Positions 34,496 through 41,981 of a stretch of DNA of 64,000 bases are shown here, in pieces. The notes beneath the pieces are model-generated. The model was not told where the DNA came from. It searched no databases and worked only from the letters and a program-made list of their open reading frames with translations. The stretch spans positions 1 through 64,000 of the forward strand of contig JAEZGM010000050.1 in NCBI GenBank assembly GCA_023416955.1, written 5' to 3'. The DNA is from Bacillota bacterium (GTDB lineage Bacteria > Bacillota > Clostridia > Oscillospirales > Acutalibacteraceae). Position numbers and translations under genes: made by a program. Numbering within the stretch: position 1 is the first letter of the stretch; each line of letters starts with the position of its first letter.

Positions 34496-34524
34496 ATTCT
34501 ACTGCGTAAAGGTAAATATTTCAA
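34496..34524 (-). promoter_or_regulatory. Promoter module B for minus-strand cargo gene
   Basis: On the minus strand TTGAAA (34524-34519), 17 bp and TAGAAT (34501-34496) are followed by a leader with CGGAAAGGGG before ATGATAAAATG. It closely matches module A at 33613. Confidence 0.7.
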
Positions 34525-34564
34525 TAAAAAGATAATAAAGGGGATAAATTGAAGGAATGAAATC

Positions 34565-34819
34565 ATGAAACAGACAGTGTATCAGGTGCAGCGCCGATCA
34601 ATGTTTGTGCCGGGCGCTCAGTATCAAAGATTTCTAAGACCGTTTAGTACTCTACGCGCCGCTATCGTCAGCCTTGAAAACGCTAAAAACGTACATATTG
34701 GCTATGAGTGGCGAATAGTACCGGTAAACCAACAAAAATGGAGGAGCAAAAGCTATGCAGCGGATCATGAGTTTGCTGACGGTGTGTGCCGTCGTTGCGC
34801 TGGCGATGCGCCAGCATAA
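34565..34819 (+). CDS. Phage early protein of unknown function
   Basis: The 84-aa product starts MKQTVYQVQRRSMFVPGAQY and has a C-terminal GVCRRCAG. GAAGGA lies before the ATG. It overlaps the next small gene by 65 bp in another frame. Sequence alone cannot show whether the full length is used. Confidence 0.6.
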   Translation: MKQTVYQVQRRSMFVPGAQYQRFLRPFSTLRAAIVSLENAKNVHIGYEWRIVPVNQQKWRSKSYAADHEFADGVCRRCAGDAPA

Positions 34820-34925
34820 ACTAGAGCAGGACGCGGACAGACTGCGGCGCAATACAGGGGATGCGTTTGCCGCAGTTGCCCGCCACCTCGAAAGGACGGC
34901 GATACATAATAATGGAAGTCGCTGA
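34755..34925 (+). CDS. Small phage protein with N-terminal hydrophobic helix, 56 aa
   Basis: GGAGGAG lies 9 nt before the ATG. The peptide opens with a hydrophobic helix (MQRIMSLLTVCAVVALAM) followed by a charged helix with several Arg. It could be a small membrane anchor. It overlaps both neighbours (65 bp and 14 bp). Confidence 0.6.
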   Translation: MQRIMSLLTVCAVVALAMRQHKLEQDADRLRRNTGDAFAAVARHLERTAIHNNGSR

Positions 34926-35193
34926 ACTCGCCGCCCGGATGGCAGCGGGAGAAGGAAACCCCAAACGGTCCGAAAATGGTCTCTATTATATGGTAAACGT
35001 CAATCACCCGATAATCGCCGCGCTTAAACGCCGATTTTGTGAATCCCGGGGAATCAAAACCCATATACCGATGTCTGACAAGGAGCGCTATGAGTTCGAG
35101 CTGTGGCTCTTTCAGCCGAGTGTGCGTCAGATGGTGGAAAATTTACTGGACGGTATCCCGCAGCACCTTGAAAACAGCATAAAAAAAGAATGA
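34912..35193 (+). CDS. Phage early protein of unknown function, 93 aa
   Basis: The product (MEVAELAARMAAGEGNPKRS...) has a central LYYMVNVNHPIIAALKRRF and an acidic/aromatic C-terminal half. The ATG at 34912 lacks a well-placed SD; an in-frame ATG at 34861 inside the preceding gene is the alternative. No family is recognised. Confidence 0.65.
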   Translation: MEVAELAARMAAGEGNPKRSENGLYYMVNVNHPIIAALKRRFCESRGIKTHIPMSDKERYEFELWLFQPSVRQMVENLLDGIPQHLENSIKKE

Positions 35194-35223
35194 CGGAAGC
35201 GCCGCAAACGCTCCGTCATTCTT
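35188..35223. terminator. Bidirectional-type hairpin before the rep gene
   Basis: AAGAATGACGGA-GCG pairs with CGC-CCGTCATTCTT around CCGCAAA. A7 precedes it, giving a T7 run on the minus strand and only a weak T-run on the plus strand. It overlaps the end of the 93-aa gene. Confidence 0.5.
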
Positions 35224-35356
35224 ATCCCTGCGGATGAAAAAAGATTATGTAAATATTATACTCCACAGGGCCAAAAAAGTCAAGAATGAAGCGGCTTCCT
35301 TGCCGTTTGAAGGCTTGATAAAAGTATTAGGTTTGCGACCAGATGGAGGTGAAACA

Positions 35357-36112
35357 GTGCCTTACCTGATAGAGCAAGTGAAGACGGGCAGGGTGATCGA
35401 AACCCGAAAAAAATACTCTGCAAGATGGCATGTGAAAGGAATCCCGAGAAGTGATGATATCAACCTTACCCCGGAAGCTATGGAAAAGATTAATCAAATC
35501 AATGCGGAGCGATCTCTTAGGTGGAGAATCAATGAAAATTTTGGTGAGGGAGATTTTCACATGGTCGCGGGTTTCGAAGGAGAATATAGCCCGGATCCAT
35601 TTGAAGCAAAAAAGCTGTTTGATAATTTTATTCGGAGAGCCAGAAATCTTTATCGGAGAGAAGGACTTGAATTTCAATATATTTTCGCCATGGAGCGTGG
35701 GAAACGCGGGCGGCGCAAAGTACATTACCATGTGGTGTGCAATTACATTGACCCGCGAAAATTGAATGCAATATGGACGTGGGGCCGTTTGAAATTTTTT
35801 CCGTTGGATGATACCGGGCAGTATGCCGATCTGGCGGAATACATCATCAAGCGGACAAGCCATACATACAAAAGCGGGGAGAGCCCCTATAAAAAGCGGT
35901 TTTCCCCGAGCCGAAACTTGAAAATACCGGAGCCGGAAAATGAAGTGGTTTCCAGAAAGCGGTGGTTGAAAGAGCCAAAAGCCATTTGGGGCTACTACAT
36001 CGAAAAGGATAAAACAGTTAACGGAATCAGCAAAGTAACCGGATACCCGTACCAGTTTTACAGTATGGTACAAATACGGCCGGAACGAAAAACAGTCAGA
36101 AAGAGGGAATAG
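35357..36112 (+). CDS. HUH-type rolling-circle replication initiator (Rep)
   Basis: The 251-aa product has the Rep fold motifs in order: motif 1 strand FHMVAGFEG at about 67-75, the metal-binding HUH motif KVHYHVVCNY with His123 and His125, and motif 3 EYIIKRTS with candidate catalytic Tyr162 and Lys165. Such enzymes nick DNA and bind its 5' end to start rolling-circle replication. The GTG at 35357 lies 5 nt after GGAGGTG; the in-frame ATG at 35234 has no SD. RecU is the next gene. Confidence 0.8.
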   Translation: MPYLIEQVKTGRVIETRKKYSARWHVKGIPRSDDINLTPEAMEKINQINAERSLRWRINENFGEGDFHMVAGFEGEYSPDPFEAKKLFDNFIRRARNLYRREGLEFQYIFAMERGKRGRRKVHYHVVCNYIDPRKLNAIWTWGRLKFFPLDDTGQYADLAEYIIKRTSHTYKSGESPYKKRFSPSRNLKIPEPENEVVSRKRWLKEPKAIWGYYIEKDKTVNGISKVTGYPYQFYSMVQIRPERKTVRKRE

Positions 36113-36114
36113 CC

Positions 36115-36666
36115 ATGAATCAGCCAGATCTGGAGCATTGCCGCCGATCGCTGAAAAGCCGGACAAGCAACGCTCAGGGACATATTTTTGAGGATAACAT
36201 AAAAAAGGCCTGCCAGATTTACAGCCAGCAGGGCCGCGCGGAAATCGACAAAACGCCGGAGCCGTTCAGGGTGCTGAAAAAGCACAGCAACGGAAAATTT
36301 ACGGGGATATTCACCGCTCTTGCGCAGCCGGATTTTCAGGGCACACTGGCAGACGGTCACTCGGTTGTATTTGAAGCCAAATATACCACAGCGGCCCGGA
36401 TGGAACGGAGCGTCCTGACGCAGAACCAAATGGAAGTCCTTGAAGCACACCATGTGCTGGGTGCTATGTCATTTGTAGTGATCGGGATTCAAAGCGATTT
36501 CTATACAATCCCCTGGTCAATCTGGCGCGACATGAAGCAACACTTCGGACGGCAGTACATCGCACCGGCCGACATTGAAAAATGGCGTATCAAATTTGAT
36601 GGTGCTGTCCGGTTTTTAGATTTTGTCCATGAAATACCGCAAAATCCCAAACACTTGGGAAAATGA
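36115..36666 (+). CDS. recU: Holliday junction resolvase RecU
   Basis: RecU cuts four-way DNA junctions. The 183-aa product shows GHIFEDNIKKAC, IDKTPEPFRVL, the PD-(D/E)XK core QPDFQGTL ... VVFEAKYT and QNQMEVLEAH. It probably resolves junctions made during phage replication or recombination. It starts 2 bp after rep. Its last codons contain one copy of the CAAAATCCCAAAC repeat. Confidence 0.92.
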   Translation: MNQPDLEHCRRSLKSRTSNAQGHIFEDNIKKACQIYSQQGRAEIDKTPEPFRVLKKHSNGKFTGIFTALAQPDFQGTLADGHSVVFEAKYTTAARMERSVLTQNQMEVLEAHHVLGAMSFVVIGIQSDFYTIPWSIWRDMKQHFGRQYIAPADIEKWRIKFDGAVRFLDFVHEIPQNPKHLGK

Positions 36667-36681
36667 AAGGAGTCAATGACT

Positions 36682-37053
36682 ATGTCAGAAATTATAAGTC
36701 ATGCGAAGCAAAAGTTGGAAGATGAGTTGAAGAGCTTTCAGGGTGAAAATAAGGGGAAAGCGGTCAGCAAACCAGTGTGCCAGGCACTGTGCGGATTTTG
36801 TAATGAGGAGTTTTTTGCACAGGCCGTTTGGGATAGCGAAAAAACGCTTTCCGATTGCTGCAAAGAAATAATGAGCAAAGTTGGCAGCAGCGTGTCGGAT
36901 TTCGATGTGTATGAAGCAGCCGTAAAATTCTATCTTCCGTCTGCGAGTATCAAGTTCAAAATGGAAATAACCATCGATGGGACTACGGGCAGCGACGGAT
37001 CCGGAACCAAAACCGACAGCGGGAAGATTGTTTCCTTGCTTGATTTGCTGTAG
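36682..37053 (+). CDS. pcfK: PcfK-like protein
   Basis: The 123-aa product has the PcfK pattern: an N-terminal helix, KPVCQALCGFCNEEFFAQAV, then DFDVYEAAVKFYLPSASIKF and an acidic C-terminal tail ending SLLDLL. PcfK and PcfJ are named after the conjugative plasmid pCF10 but are common as a pair in Firmicutes phages; their role is unknown. The second ATG at 36682 fits the SD AGGAG better than the one at 36676. Confidence 0.88.
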   Translation: MSEIISHAKQKLEDELKSFQGENKGKAVSKPVCQALCGFCNEEFFAQAVWDSEKTLSDCCKEIMSKVGSSVSDFDVYEAAVKFYLPSASIKFKMEITIDGTTGSDGSGTKTDSGKIVSLLDLL

Positions 37054-37066
37054 GGAGGTGGATACC

Positions 37067-39001
37067 ATGTTAATCAAAAAAGAACTATTAACTATTCCAG
37101 CGATGCCTTACCAAACGTTAAAGCCAAAAAGCCAATATAGTCGGAATAAGTATTCTGAATTTGCGCAGGAAGTTGATTTGCCGCTCTCAGGCCATGTGGT
37201 TACTTTAGATTTGTATGAGGTTAAAACTATGGGTTTGGCCATGAGGTCATATTATGACGGTAAAAATGTGGTCAGCTTTCATATCGAAAAGAATGAATGG
37301 AGCGACGCGAAACCGGGGACAGAGTTAGGTGTTTGGTACAGAGACAGCGTAAATAGTTCGCCTAGCGCGCAAAAGATTTTAAAGAGCTTGCGCAATAGAG
37401 AATGGGGAAATAACAGCCTGATAGAATTTTTTGACGATATGGTCAGCGGAAAATACCGAGAAAAGCGCGAACGGGCTTGGAAGCGGGAAAGAGAGTTGTT
37501 TAAGGAGCTGACCGCGATACTGCCGGATTATCCGAAGAAATTGCCCGCTTTCTGCGAAAAAGGGATTTACGGATTTACATATATTTTCATCGGGAAGATC
37601 CAACGTAATCAGCGTCCAGCGGTTTGCGCACACTGCGGGCATGAATTTTTAGTCGGGAAAGACATAAAGCCACACCAGATTGGAGAATGCCCTCATTGCG
37701 GGGAACCGGCGGAATATTTTGCGGGATGGGTTAATCCACCCGAGGAAAAGAAGCGGCGCATTTGTATCTGCTGCAGGTCACAAGGAAATCTAATTATTCG
37801 CTGGGCAAAGATACGCAGGCGGTTCAGTGGGCATATAACGCAGTATATATTCGATGATTACTACTGGAACTTTTATATTCACAGCGGACAGAGCGACACA
37901 TTATACGCCTACCACTATGTTGGCAATATGGGATATAGCAGTTGGGTAAGACTTCGCAACGGATGTGAAAATACGGAAGCGACCTATCTCTACACATCCA
38001 ACCTGAGGCAAGTGTTCGGAACAAACATGTACGGGGTTGACCTGGCAAGGGAATTGCGGGGGTGCAGAAACGAAATTAGTATCACCCGCTTACTGGACAG
38101 TTTAAAAAATATTCCTCAGGCAAAACACTTCCTGCACATGGGGATGCGTAGGCTGGCGCAGGATATGTTCAAACCGCCGATTTCAGCGGCAGGAAGTTAC
38201 TCTGGAAAGACGTTTGCAGATGTACTTGGAATTCGCGCACAGTACTTGCCGCTGTACAAAAAATACGACGTGACCATGGGGGAACACGAGGCAATCAAAG
38301 CCTGTGGTGATACGTGGGTTGACGAAGAAATGTTTTTGAGAATGCGAGAAATGAACGTCAGAAAATATGACATTGCCAGCCACGAAGGATTCTTAAAAAC
38401 CGTAACCACTATCAAAAAATCGATTAACTATCTTTTTAAGCAGTTTAAGCAGCAAAGAAATCAGCAATTCATGCAGCTCGTAGATTATTGGAACGACTAT
38501 CTGACTATGTCGGTCATGCTTAAGGTCGATATTTCAAACAAACAAATCAAATTTCCGAAGGATCTTGTTGAAGCGCACAATATTCTTTCAGTACGTGCGC
38601 AAGAAGTGAAAGACAAGGTTAGGACAGAAAAGGCCAAAAAGGCATTTCAGACTATTTATAACGGGATTCCGGAATATCGGACAAAGAAATATGAAATTGT
38701 ATTTCCAAGATCAGAGGTAGACTTCCTGCGCGAAGGGCAGCAACTAGATCATTGTGTAGGCAATGGGACATACTTCGCACGTCACATTGAAGGGATTAAC
38801 ATGATATTTTTTGTCCGAAAGACAGAAGAATCGGACAAACCGTTTTTTACAGCTGAGGTCAACGTTGTAAAACGAACGATCGTGCAGTTATATGGAAACC
38901 ATGATTGCCGGGCACCCAAGGAAATCTGGAATTTTGTTGAACAGTTTACAAAACACATAGAGCCGCGCGAAACGTTGGCGCAAGAAAGGAAAACAGCATG
39001 A
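37067..39001 (+). CDS. pcfJ: PcfJ-like protein
   Basis: The 644-aa product has a central zinc-ribbon-like cysteine set (CAHCGHEFLVGKD, CPHCGEPAEYF, CICCR) and the PcfJ C-terminal motif LREGQQLDHCVGNGTYFAR. It always pairs with PcfK, here 13 bp upstream. A DNA-processing role is plausible from the position in the replication module but unproven. The ATG at 37067 follows GGGAGGTGG. Confidence 0.9.
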   Translation: MLIKKELLTIPAMPYQTLKPKSQYSRNKYSEFAQEVDLPLSGHVVTLDLYEVKTMGLAMRSYYDGKNVVSFHIEKNEWSDAKPGTELGVWYRDSVNSSPSAQKILKSLRNREWGNNSLIEFFDDMVSGKYREKRERAWKRERELFKELTAILPDYPKKLPAFCEKGIYGFTYIFIGKIQRNQRPAVCAHCGHEFLVGKDIKPHQIGECPHCGEPAEYFAGWVNPPEEKKRRICICCRSQGNLIIRWAKIRRRFSGHITQYIFDDYYWNFYIHSGQSDTLYAYHYVGNMGYSSWVRLRNGCENTEATYLYTSNLRQVFGTNMYGVDLARELRGCRNEISITRLLDSLKNIPQAKHFLHMGMRRLAQDMFKPPISAAGSYSGKTFADVLGIRAQYLPLYKKYDVTMGEHEAIKACGDTWVDEEMFLRMREMNVRKYDIASHEGFLKTVTTIKKSINYLFKQFKQQRNQQFMQLVDYWNDYLTMSVMLKVDISNKQIKFPKDLVEAHNILSVRAQEVKDKVRTEKAKKAFQTIYNGIPEYRTKKYEIVFPRSEVDFLREGQQLDHCVGNGTYFARHIEGINMIFFVRKTEESDKPFFTAEVNVVKRTIVQLYGNHDCRAPKEIWNFVEQFTKHIEPRETLAQERKTA

Positions 39002-39999
39002 GCGAAATTGTAAGAGTCAGTGATGCTACCATAATTGCAGCAGAAATCAATGTTATCAAAGAGCGCACCAAGCAGGCAGTGCTATCAGCCAGCATTGAAA
39101 TCGGACAGCGGCTTTGCGAAGCCAAAGAGCTGGTACCCTTCGGCGATTGGGAGCAATGGCTCCATGACAAGGTTGATTACAGCCAAAGCACCGCAAATAA
39201 TCTCATGCGTATTTTTAAGGAGTACGGTGACGATCAGCTGAGTCTCGGAGGTACCTCAAAATCCCAAACGTTTGCGAATCTGTCATACAGTCAGGCGCTT
39301 GCCCTTTTTGCTTTACCAGCCGAAGAACGGGAAGACTTTGTAAAAGAAAATCCTGTGGAAGATATGTCGGCCCGCCAACTGCAAGACGCCATCGCGGCAC
39401 AAAAAGCAGCCGAAGTACAGAAAACCGCGGCTGAAAACAAATTGCAGGGTACCCAAAAGCTGCTGGACATCGCCAACGAAAGCAAGGATAAACTGGAAGC
39501 CGCCCTTAAAAAATCTGATGATGATAGGGCTGGCGCAGAGCAGCAGGCCGCGGCCGAAATCAAAAAATTAAAAGAGGAGCTTGCCGCGGCATCCGAACCC
39601 GTGGCACCGTCCGCCGCAGAGCTGAAAAAGCTGCGCGGGGAGGTTAAGGCAAAAATTGAAGCCGACTACAAGAAAAAAGAGGATCAGCTGACGCTTGAGA
39701 AGAAAACCGCCGAGGAAAAGACGCAGGAAATCCAGAAATCCTATGAGGATCAGCTGAAAAAGCTGAAGCTTGACAATGAGTCTATCGCAGCACAGGCGGC
39801 GGACGCCGAAAAGAAACTGTCCCTCTCTGATCCTGAAGCGCAGAAATTCGCGGTTTACTTTGATACATTTCAGCAGACATTCCAGCAGCTTCGGCGGTCT
39901 CTTGATAAGCTGGCCGCCAGCGGTAATACCGAGACAGCGGGCAAACTGCGCGGCGCGCTGAAGCAAATTATTGCGCAGCTGACCCAAACATTGGAATAA
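38998..39999 (+). CDS. DUF3102 protein with long coiled coil
   Basis: The 333-aa product has an N-terminal DUF3102 domain (about 5-135: IEIGQRLCEAKELVPFGDWE, SQSTANNLMRIF) and a long Ala/Lys/Glu-rich coiled coil (about 135-275). A helical C-terminus follows. DUF3102 proteins of phages and plasmids resemble ParB-like DNA-binding helpers; the function is unknown. The ATG overlaps the pcfJ stop. A CAAAATCCCAAACG repeat is within the coding region. Confidence 0.88.
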   Translation: MSEIVRVSDATIIAAEINVIKERTKQAVLSASIEIGQRLCEAKELVPFGDWEQWLHDKVDYSQSTANNLMRIFKEYGDDQLSLGGTSKSQTFANLSYSQALALFALPAEEREDFVKENPVEDMSARQLQDAIAAQKAAEVQKTAAENKLQGTQKLLDIANESKDKLEAALKKSDDDRAGAEQQAAAEIKKLKEELAAASEPVAPSAAELKKLRGEVKAKIEADYKKKEDQLTLEKKTAEEKTQEIQKSYEDQLKKLKLDNESIAAQAADAEKKLSLSDPEAQKFAVYFDTFQQTFQQLRRSLDKLAASGNTETAGKLRGALKQIIAQLTQTLE

Positions 40000-40044
40000 A
40001 TCTACAGCGGGGCACCCGCCCCGCTTCATCTTAGGGAGGACTAC

Positions 40045-40224
40045 ATGAAAACAACACAATTTATTGTAAAATGCCCGTTTGAGCTTAATGACAAAATTAT
40101 ATTAGACAATGGTGCCTGCGCGATGATAACAGATATTCGCACAATTCACTCGCTGAAATCTGGAACAGCGGAATTTCAGTATGAGTTGAACCACAGCGGG
40201 CGGTATGTGAGATTTCAGAATTAG
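40045..40224 (+). CDS. Small conserved phage protein, 59 aa
   Basis: GGGAGGA precedes the ATG. The product (MKTTQFIVKCPFELNDKIIL...) is beta-rich with FQYELNHSGRYVRFQN at the end. It resembles a small protein I have seen in other Firmicutes phages but has no known function. Confidence 0.75.
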   Translation: MKTTQFIVKCPFELNDKIILDNGACAMITDIRTIHSLKSGTAEFQYELNHSGRYVRFQN

Positions 40225-40240
40225 AAGTGGGAGGTATAAC

Positions 40241-40576
40241 ATGGTTGGATACAGAGTCATGAACGGTGAAAAAACCGGAGTATATGGATTTGAGGACGAT
40301 TGCGAGGAAGCAAATAAGCTATTGAAAATCTGTCAGCGGCATGATCCGAAGGCTTCAATCGAAAAGTATAAATACGAAAGCCAGAGTGAGGAAATCGCAC
40401 GGCTGAAAAAAGAGCTATCAGAAATCAGTGCTGAGTATCTTGAAATTTGTGGCAATGACTGCGCCGGGGATGAAAGCACAGGTATAGGCAAGTGCCGATT
40501 TTACGATGAACCGGATATTTATTTTGACGGTACGCCGTTCATCGGAGGCTGCCGGCTTCGAAGTAAAGGAGCGTGA
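40241..40576 (+). CDS. Phage protein of unknown function, 111 aa
   Basis: The product has a coiled-coil middle (ARLKKELSEISAEYLEI) and a C-terminal part with four cysteines (CGNDCAG, GKCRFYDEP, GGCRLRS), possibly a metal site. GGGAGG lies before the ATG. Confidence 0.75.
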   Translation: MVGYRVMNGEKTGVYGFEDDCEEANKLLKICQRHDPKASIEKYKYESQSEEIARLKKELSEISAEYLEICGNDCAGDESTGIGKCRFYDEPDIYFDGTPFIGGCRLRSKGA

Positions 40577-40579
40577 ACC

Positions 40580-40768
40580 ATGAAACTCGGTAAAAAAGCA
40601 ACAATGAAATGTGAGGACGGAAAAACCCGCACCGGAAGGATCTGCTACATAAGCCCTTACGACTATTACTTTGTAGTTCAGTTCAAATTTTTTCGGGAAT
40701 CGTTTTTTATTGAACGTTCGCACCCGCCGGAACATACCAATGTACGAAGAAAACGGCTCCTGCAGTAA
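40580..40768 (+). CDS. Small phage protein, 62 aa
   Basis: The product is basic and beta-rich (MKLGKKATMKCEDGKTRTGR, ISPYDYYFVVQFKFF), with a Kow/Tudor-like short-barrel look. It starts 3 bp after the previous gene. Its last codons overlap a minus-strand terminator hairpin. Confidence 0.7.
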   Translation: MKLGKKATMKCEDGKTRTGRICYISPYDYYFVVQFKFFRESFFIERSHPPEHTNVRRKRLLQ

Positions 40769-40862
40769 AGCAAGAGCCGTGAATAATTATTGGTCTGCCG
40801 CCTATTGGCGTGGTAATCCGCGCCAACTAGCAAAGCAGTAAAAAGGGTTCTAAAGCATTATA
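40749..40862 (-). ncRNA. Candidate minus-strand small RNA in the 175-bp gap
   Basis: On the minus strand TATAAT (40862-40857) is followed by a strong hairpin (TTGGCG ... CGCCAA, 40805-40826) and a second hairpin (40753-40780) ending in TTTTC. No reading frame with an SD lies between. The implied transcript is about 100 nt. No good -35 box is visible, so expression is uncertain. Confidence 0.3.
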
Positions 40863-40943
40863 TGCCGGGCGAAGCAAAAATATTACCAATGTTGATTTAT
40901 ATTTTATAAAAAATAGGCGCAAGCCGGAACAGGAAGGGTAAGC

Positions 40944-41103
40944 ATGAAAAAGTACAAAGTTAAAGGCGATCAGCTGATCCGTCCACGGGAATGCCGTGTA
41001 TGTGGCTGCACATGGTTTCATCCTTGCCCTGGAAGCTGCTATTGGGGGGGAAGAAGATTTGTGCAGCCGATGCGCTGCGAAAGATAGAAAGAAAGGCATA
41101 TAA
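40944..41103 (+). pseudogene. Small Cys-rich phage protein broken by a 7-G tract
   Basis: The ATG at 40944 (SD GGAAGGG) encodes a peptide with ECRVCGCTWFHPCPGSCYW. At 41044-41050 seven G residues shift the frame, and translation stops at 41087. With six G the frame continues YWGEEDLCSRCAAKDRKKGI to a stop at 41103, completing a family-like CXXC pair just before a hairpin. It is either a true frameshift, a slippery site or a sequencing error. Confidence 0.6.
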
Positions 41104-41129
41104 AAAAGCCGCCCTTACGCAAGGGCGGC
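41102..41129 (-). terminator. Minus-strand terminator of the 19-aa peptide unit
   Basis: The 9-bp G+C-rich stem GCCGCCCTT / AAGGGCGGC (41108-41116, 41121-41129) is followed on the minus strand by T6. Confidence 0.8.
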
Positions 41130-41161
41130 AAGAGGAAAAATATGAAAAAGTTCTTGCAGTC

Positions 41162-41221
41162 TTACTTATTGCACTGGCCGAGATATTGGAGCAGCAGCTG
41201 AATCATTTCTTGACATGACAT
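41162..41221 (-). CDS. Candidate 19-aa peptide gene
   Basis: The ATG at 41221 has GGAGG exactly 8 nt upstream. The peptide is MSCQEMIQLLLQYLGQCNK, short and partly hydrophobic. A promoter, a palindrome and a terminator bracket it, so it forms a complete minus-strand unit of about 160 nt. It could be a small toxin or signalling peptide, or just the leader of a regulatory RNA. No antitoxin is evident. Confidence 0.45.
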   Translation of the reverse strand: MSCQEMIQLLLQYLGQCNK

Positions 41222-41245
41222 AACAGCAACCTCCTTTAGGTATTT

Positions 41246-41294
41246 GTCCTCTTGAGGACACTTAAATAGTAACAAATTTGTAACCTTTTTGCAA
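41246..41294 (-). promoter_or_regulatory. Promoter plus palindromic operator of the 19-aa peptide unit
   Basis: On the minus strand TTGCAA (41294-41289), 17 bp and TACTAT (41271-41266) form a good promoter. Immediately downstream, at the expected start point, lies the near-perfect palindrome GTCCTCTTGAGGAC (41246-41259), a likely repressor site or 5' hairpin. Confidence 0.6.
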
Positions 41295-41311
41295 ATGTAA
41301 TTTTTGGTAAT

Positions 41312-41342
41312 AAAAAGCGGCTCCTGCCGCAAAGCAAGAGCC
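41312..41342 (-). terminator. Minus-strand terminator downstream of the ymaF-like gene
   Basis: On the minus strand GGCTC-T-TGC pairs with GCA-G-GAGCC around TTTGCG, followed by GCTTTTTATT. Its structure and sequence closely match the hairpin at 40753-40780. The stretch 41343-41449 shows no gene; a plus-strand TTGACA (41367), 16 bp, TACTTT could be an antisense promoter. Confidence 0.6.
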
Positions 41343-41449
41343 TATCTCGAAAAAGGGAATGCATAGTTGACACCATGAATTGTCGCTATACTTTATGCAA
41401 AATGAAAAGTGGTGCTAATAAAAAGAGCTGCCAATACTTCCGAATAGAA

Positions 41450-41878
41450 TTAAGTCTCTTCGCCTATTAGATCGTTCATGAAGGTAGATAACCGAAATTG
41501 ATGCTGGTGTTCGTCGGCCTCTTCTGTAATGGATTCCAAAAAGTGAACATGTCGATCTCCAACCGGGATCATGCCTCCGGTCTTTCCTTTGAACTCATGG
41601 AAATGATTTTCATAAAAATCAGTTCTAAATTTTACTTCATGAACATGATCGTTATTTCCGATCGGCTTCGCTTCACCGGTTACAGTAGCAAATCTATGAT
41701 TATGCGGGTCTTCCTCGCGTTCAGCTATTTGCACGCTGCCTTGCACTTCGTGGACGTGCCTTTGAACGTGCGGGGGGCAGTGCTCGTGATCACAATCGCA
41801 ATCGCAATCATTGCATTTTTTAACAATAACGCAAAATTTCTCCTTATCGTGATCGCTGTCAAAATACTCTATACTCAA
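41450..41878 (-). CDS. ymaF: YmaF-family His-rich protein
   Basis: The 142-aa product is dominated by repeated HVHEV/HNHRF/HFHEF/HVHFLE/HQHQF units and an N-terminal DCDCDCDHEHCPPH cluster, the YmaF pattern, pointing to metal binding. The function is unknown. The TTG at 41878 is 9 nt after the G-run; the GTG at 41887 would overlap that SD. It is a minus-strand cargo gene with its own promoter, not a normal phage structural gene. Confidence 0.85.
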   Translation of the reverse strand: MSIEYFDSDHDKEKFCVIVKKCNDCDCDCDHEHCPPHVQRHVHEVQGSVQIAEREEDPHNHRFATVTGEAKPIGNNDHVHEVKFRTDFYENHFHEFKGKTGGMIPVGDRHVHFLESITEEADEHQHQFRLSTFMNDLIGEET

Positions 41879-41895
41879 AAATTTCACCCCCTTCC

Positions 41896-41939
41896 AACTG
41901 GGTCGCTCTATTGTATGCCCCAGTTTAATAGCTTGTCAA
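41896..41939 (-). promoter_or_regulatory. Promoter of the ymaF-like gene with inverted repeat
   Basis: On the minus strand TTGACA (41939-41934), 18 bp and TACAAT (41915-41910). AACTGGG (41896-41902) and CCCAGTT (41919-41925) form a 7-bp inverted repeat that brackets the -10 box, a typical operator layout. Confidence 0.65.
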
Positions 41940-41981
41940 TCTGAGTCTATGGAAAGCGATCAACGAATTACGAAGCTGCAT

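Noticed and set aside
40991..41218. 75-codon plus-strand frame over the 7-G tract and the 19-aa unit
   Set aside because: Lacks an SD, uses a third frame unlike either reading of the Cys-rich gene, and crosses a strong hairpin.
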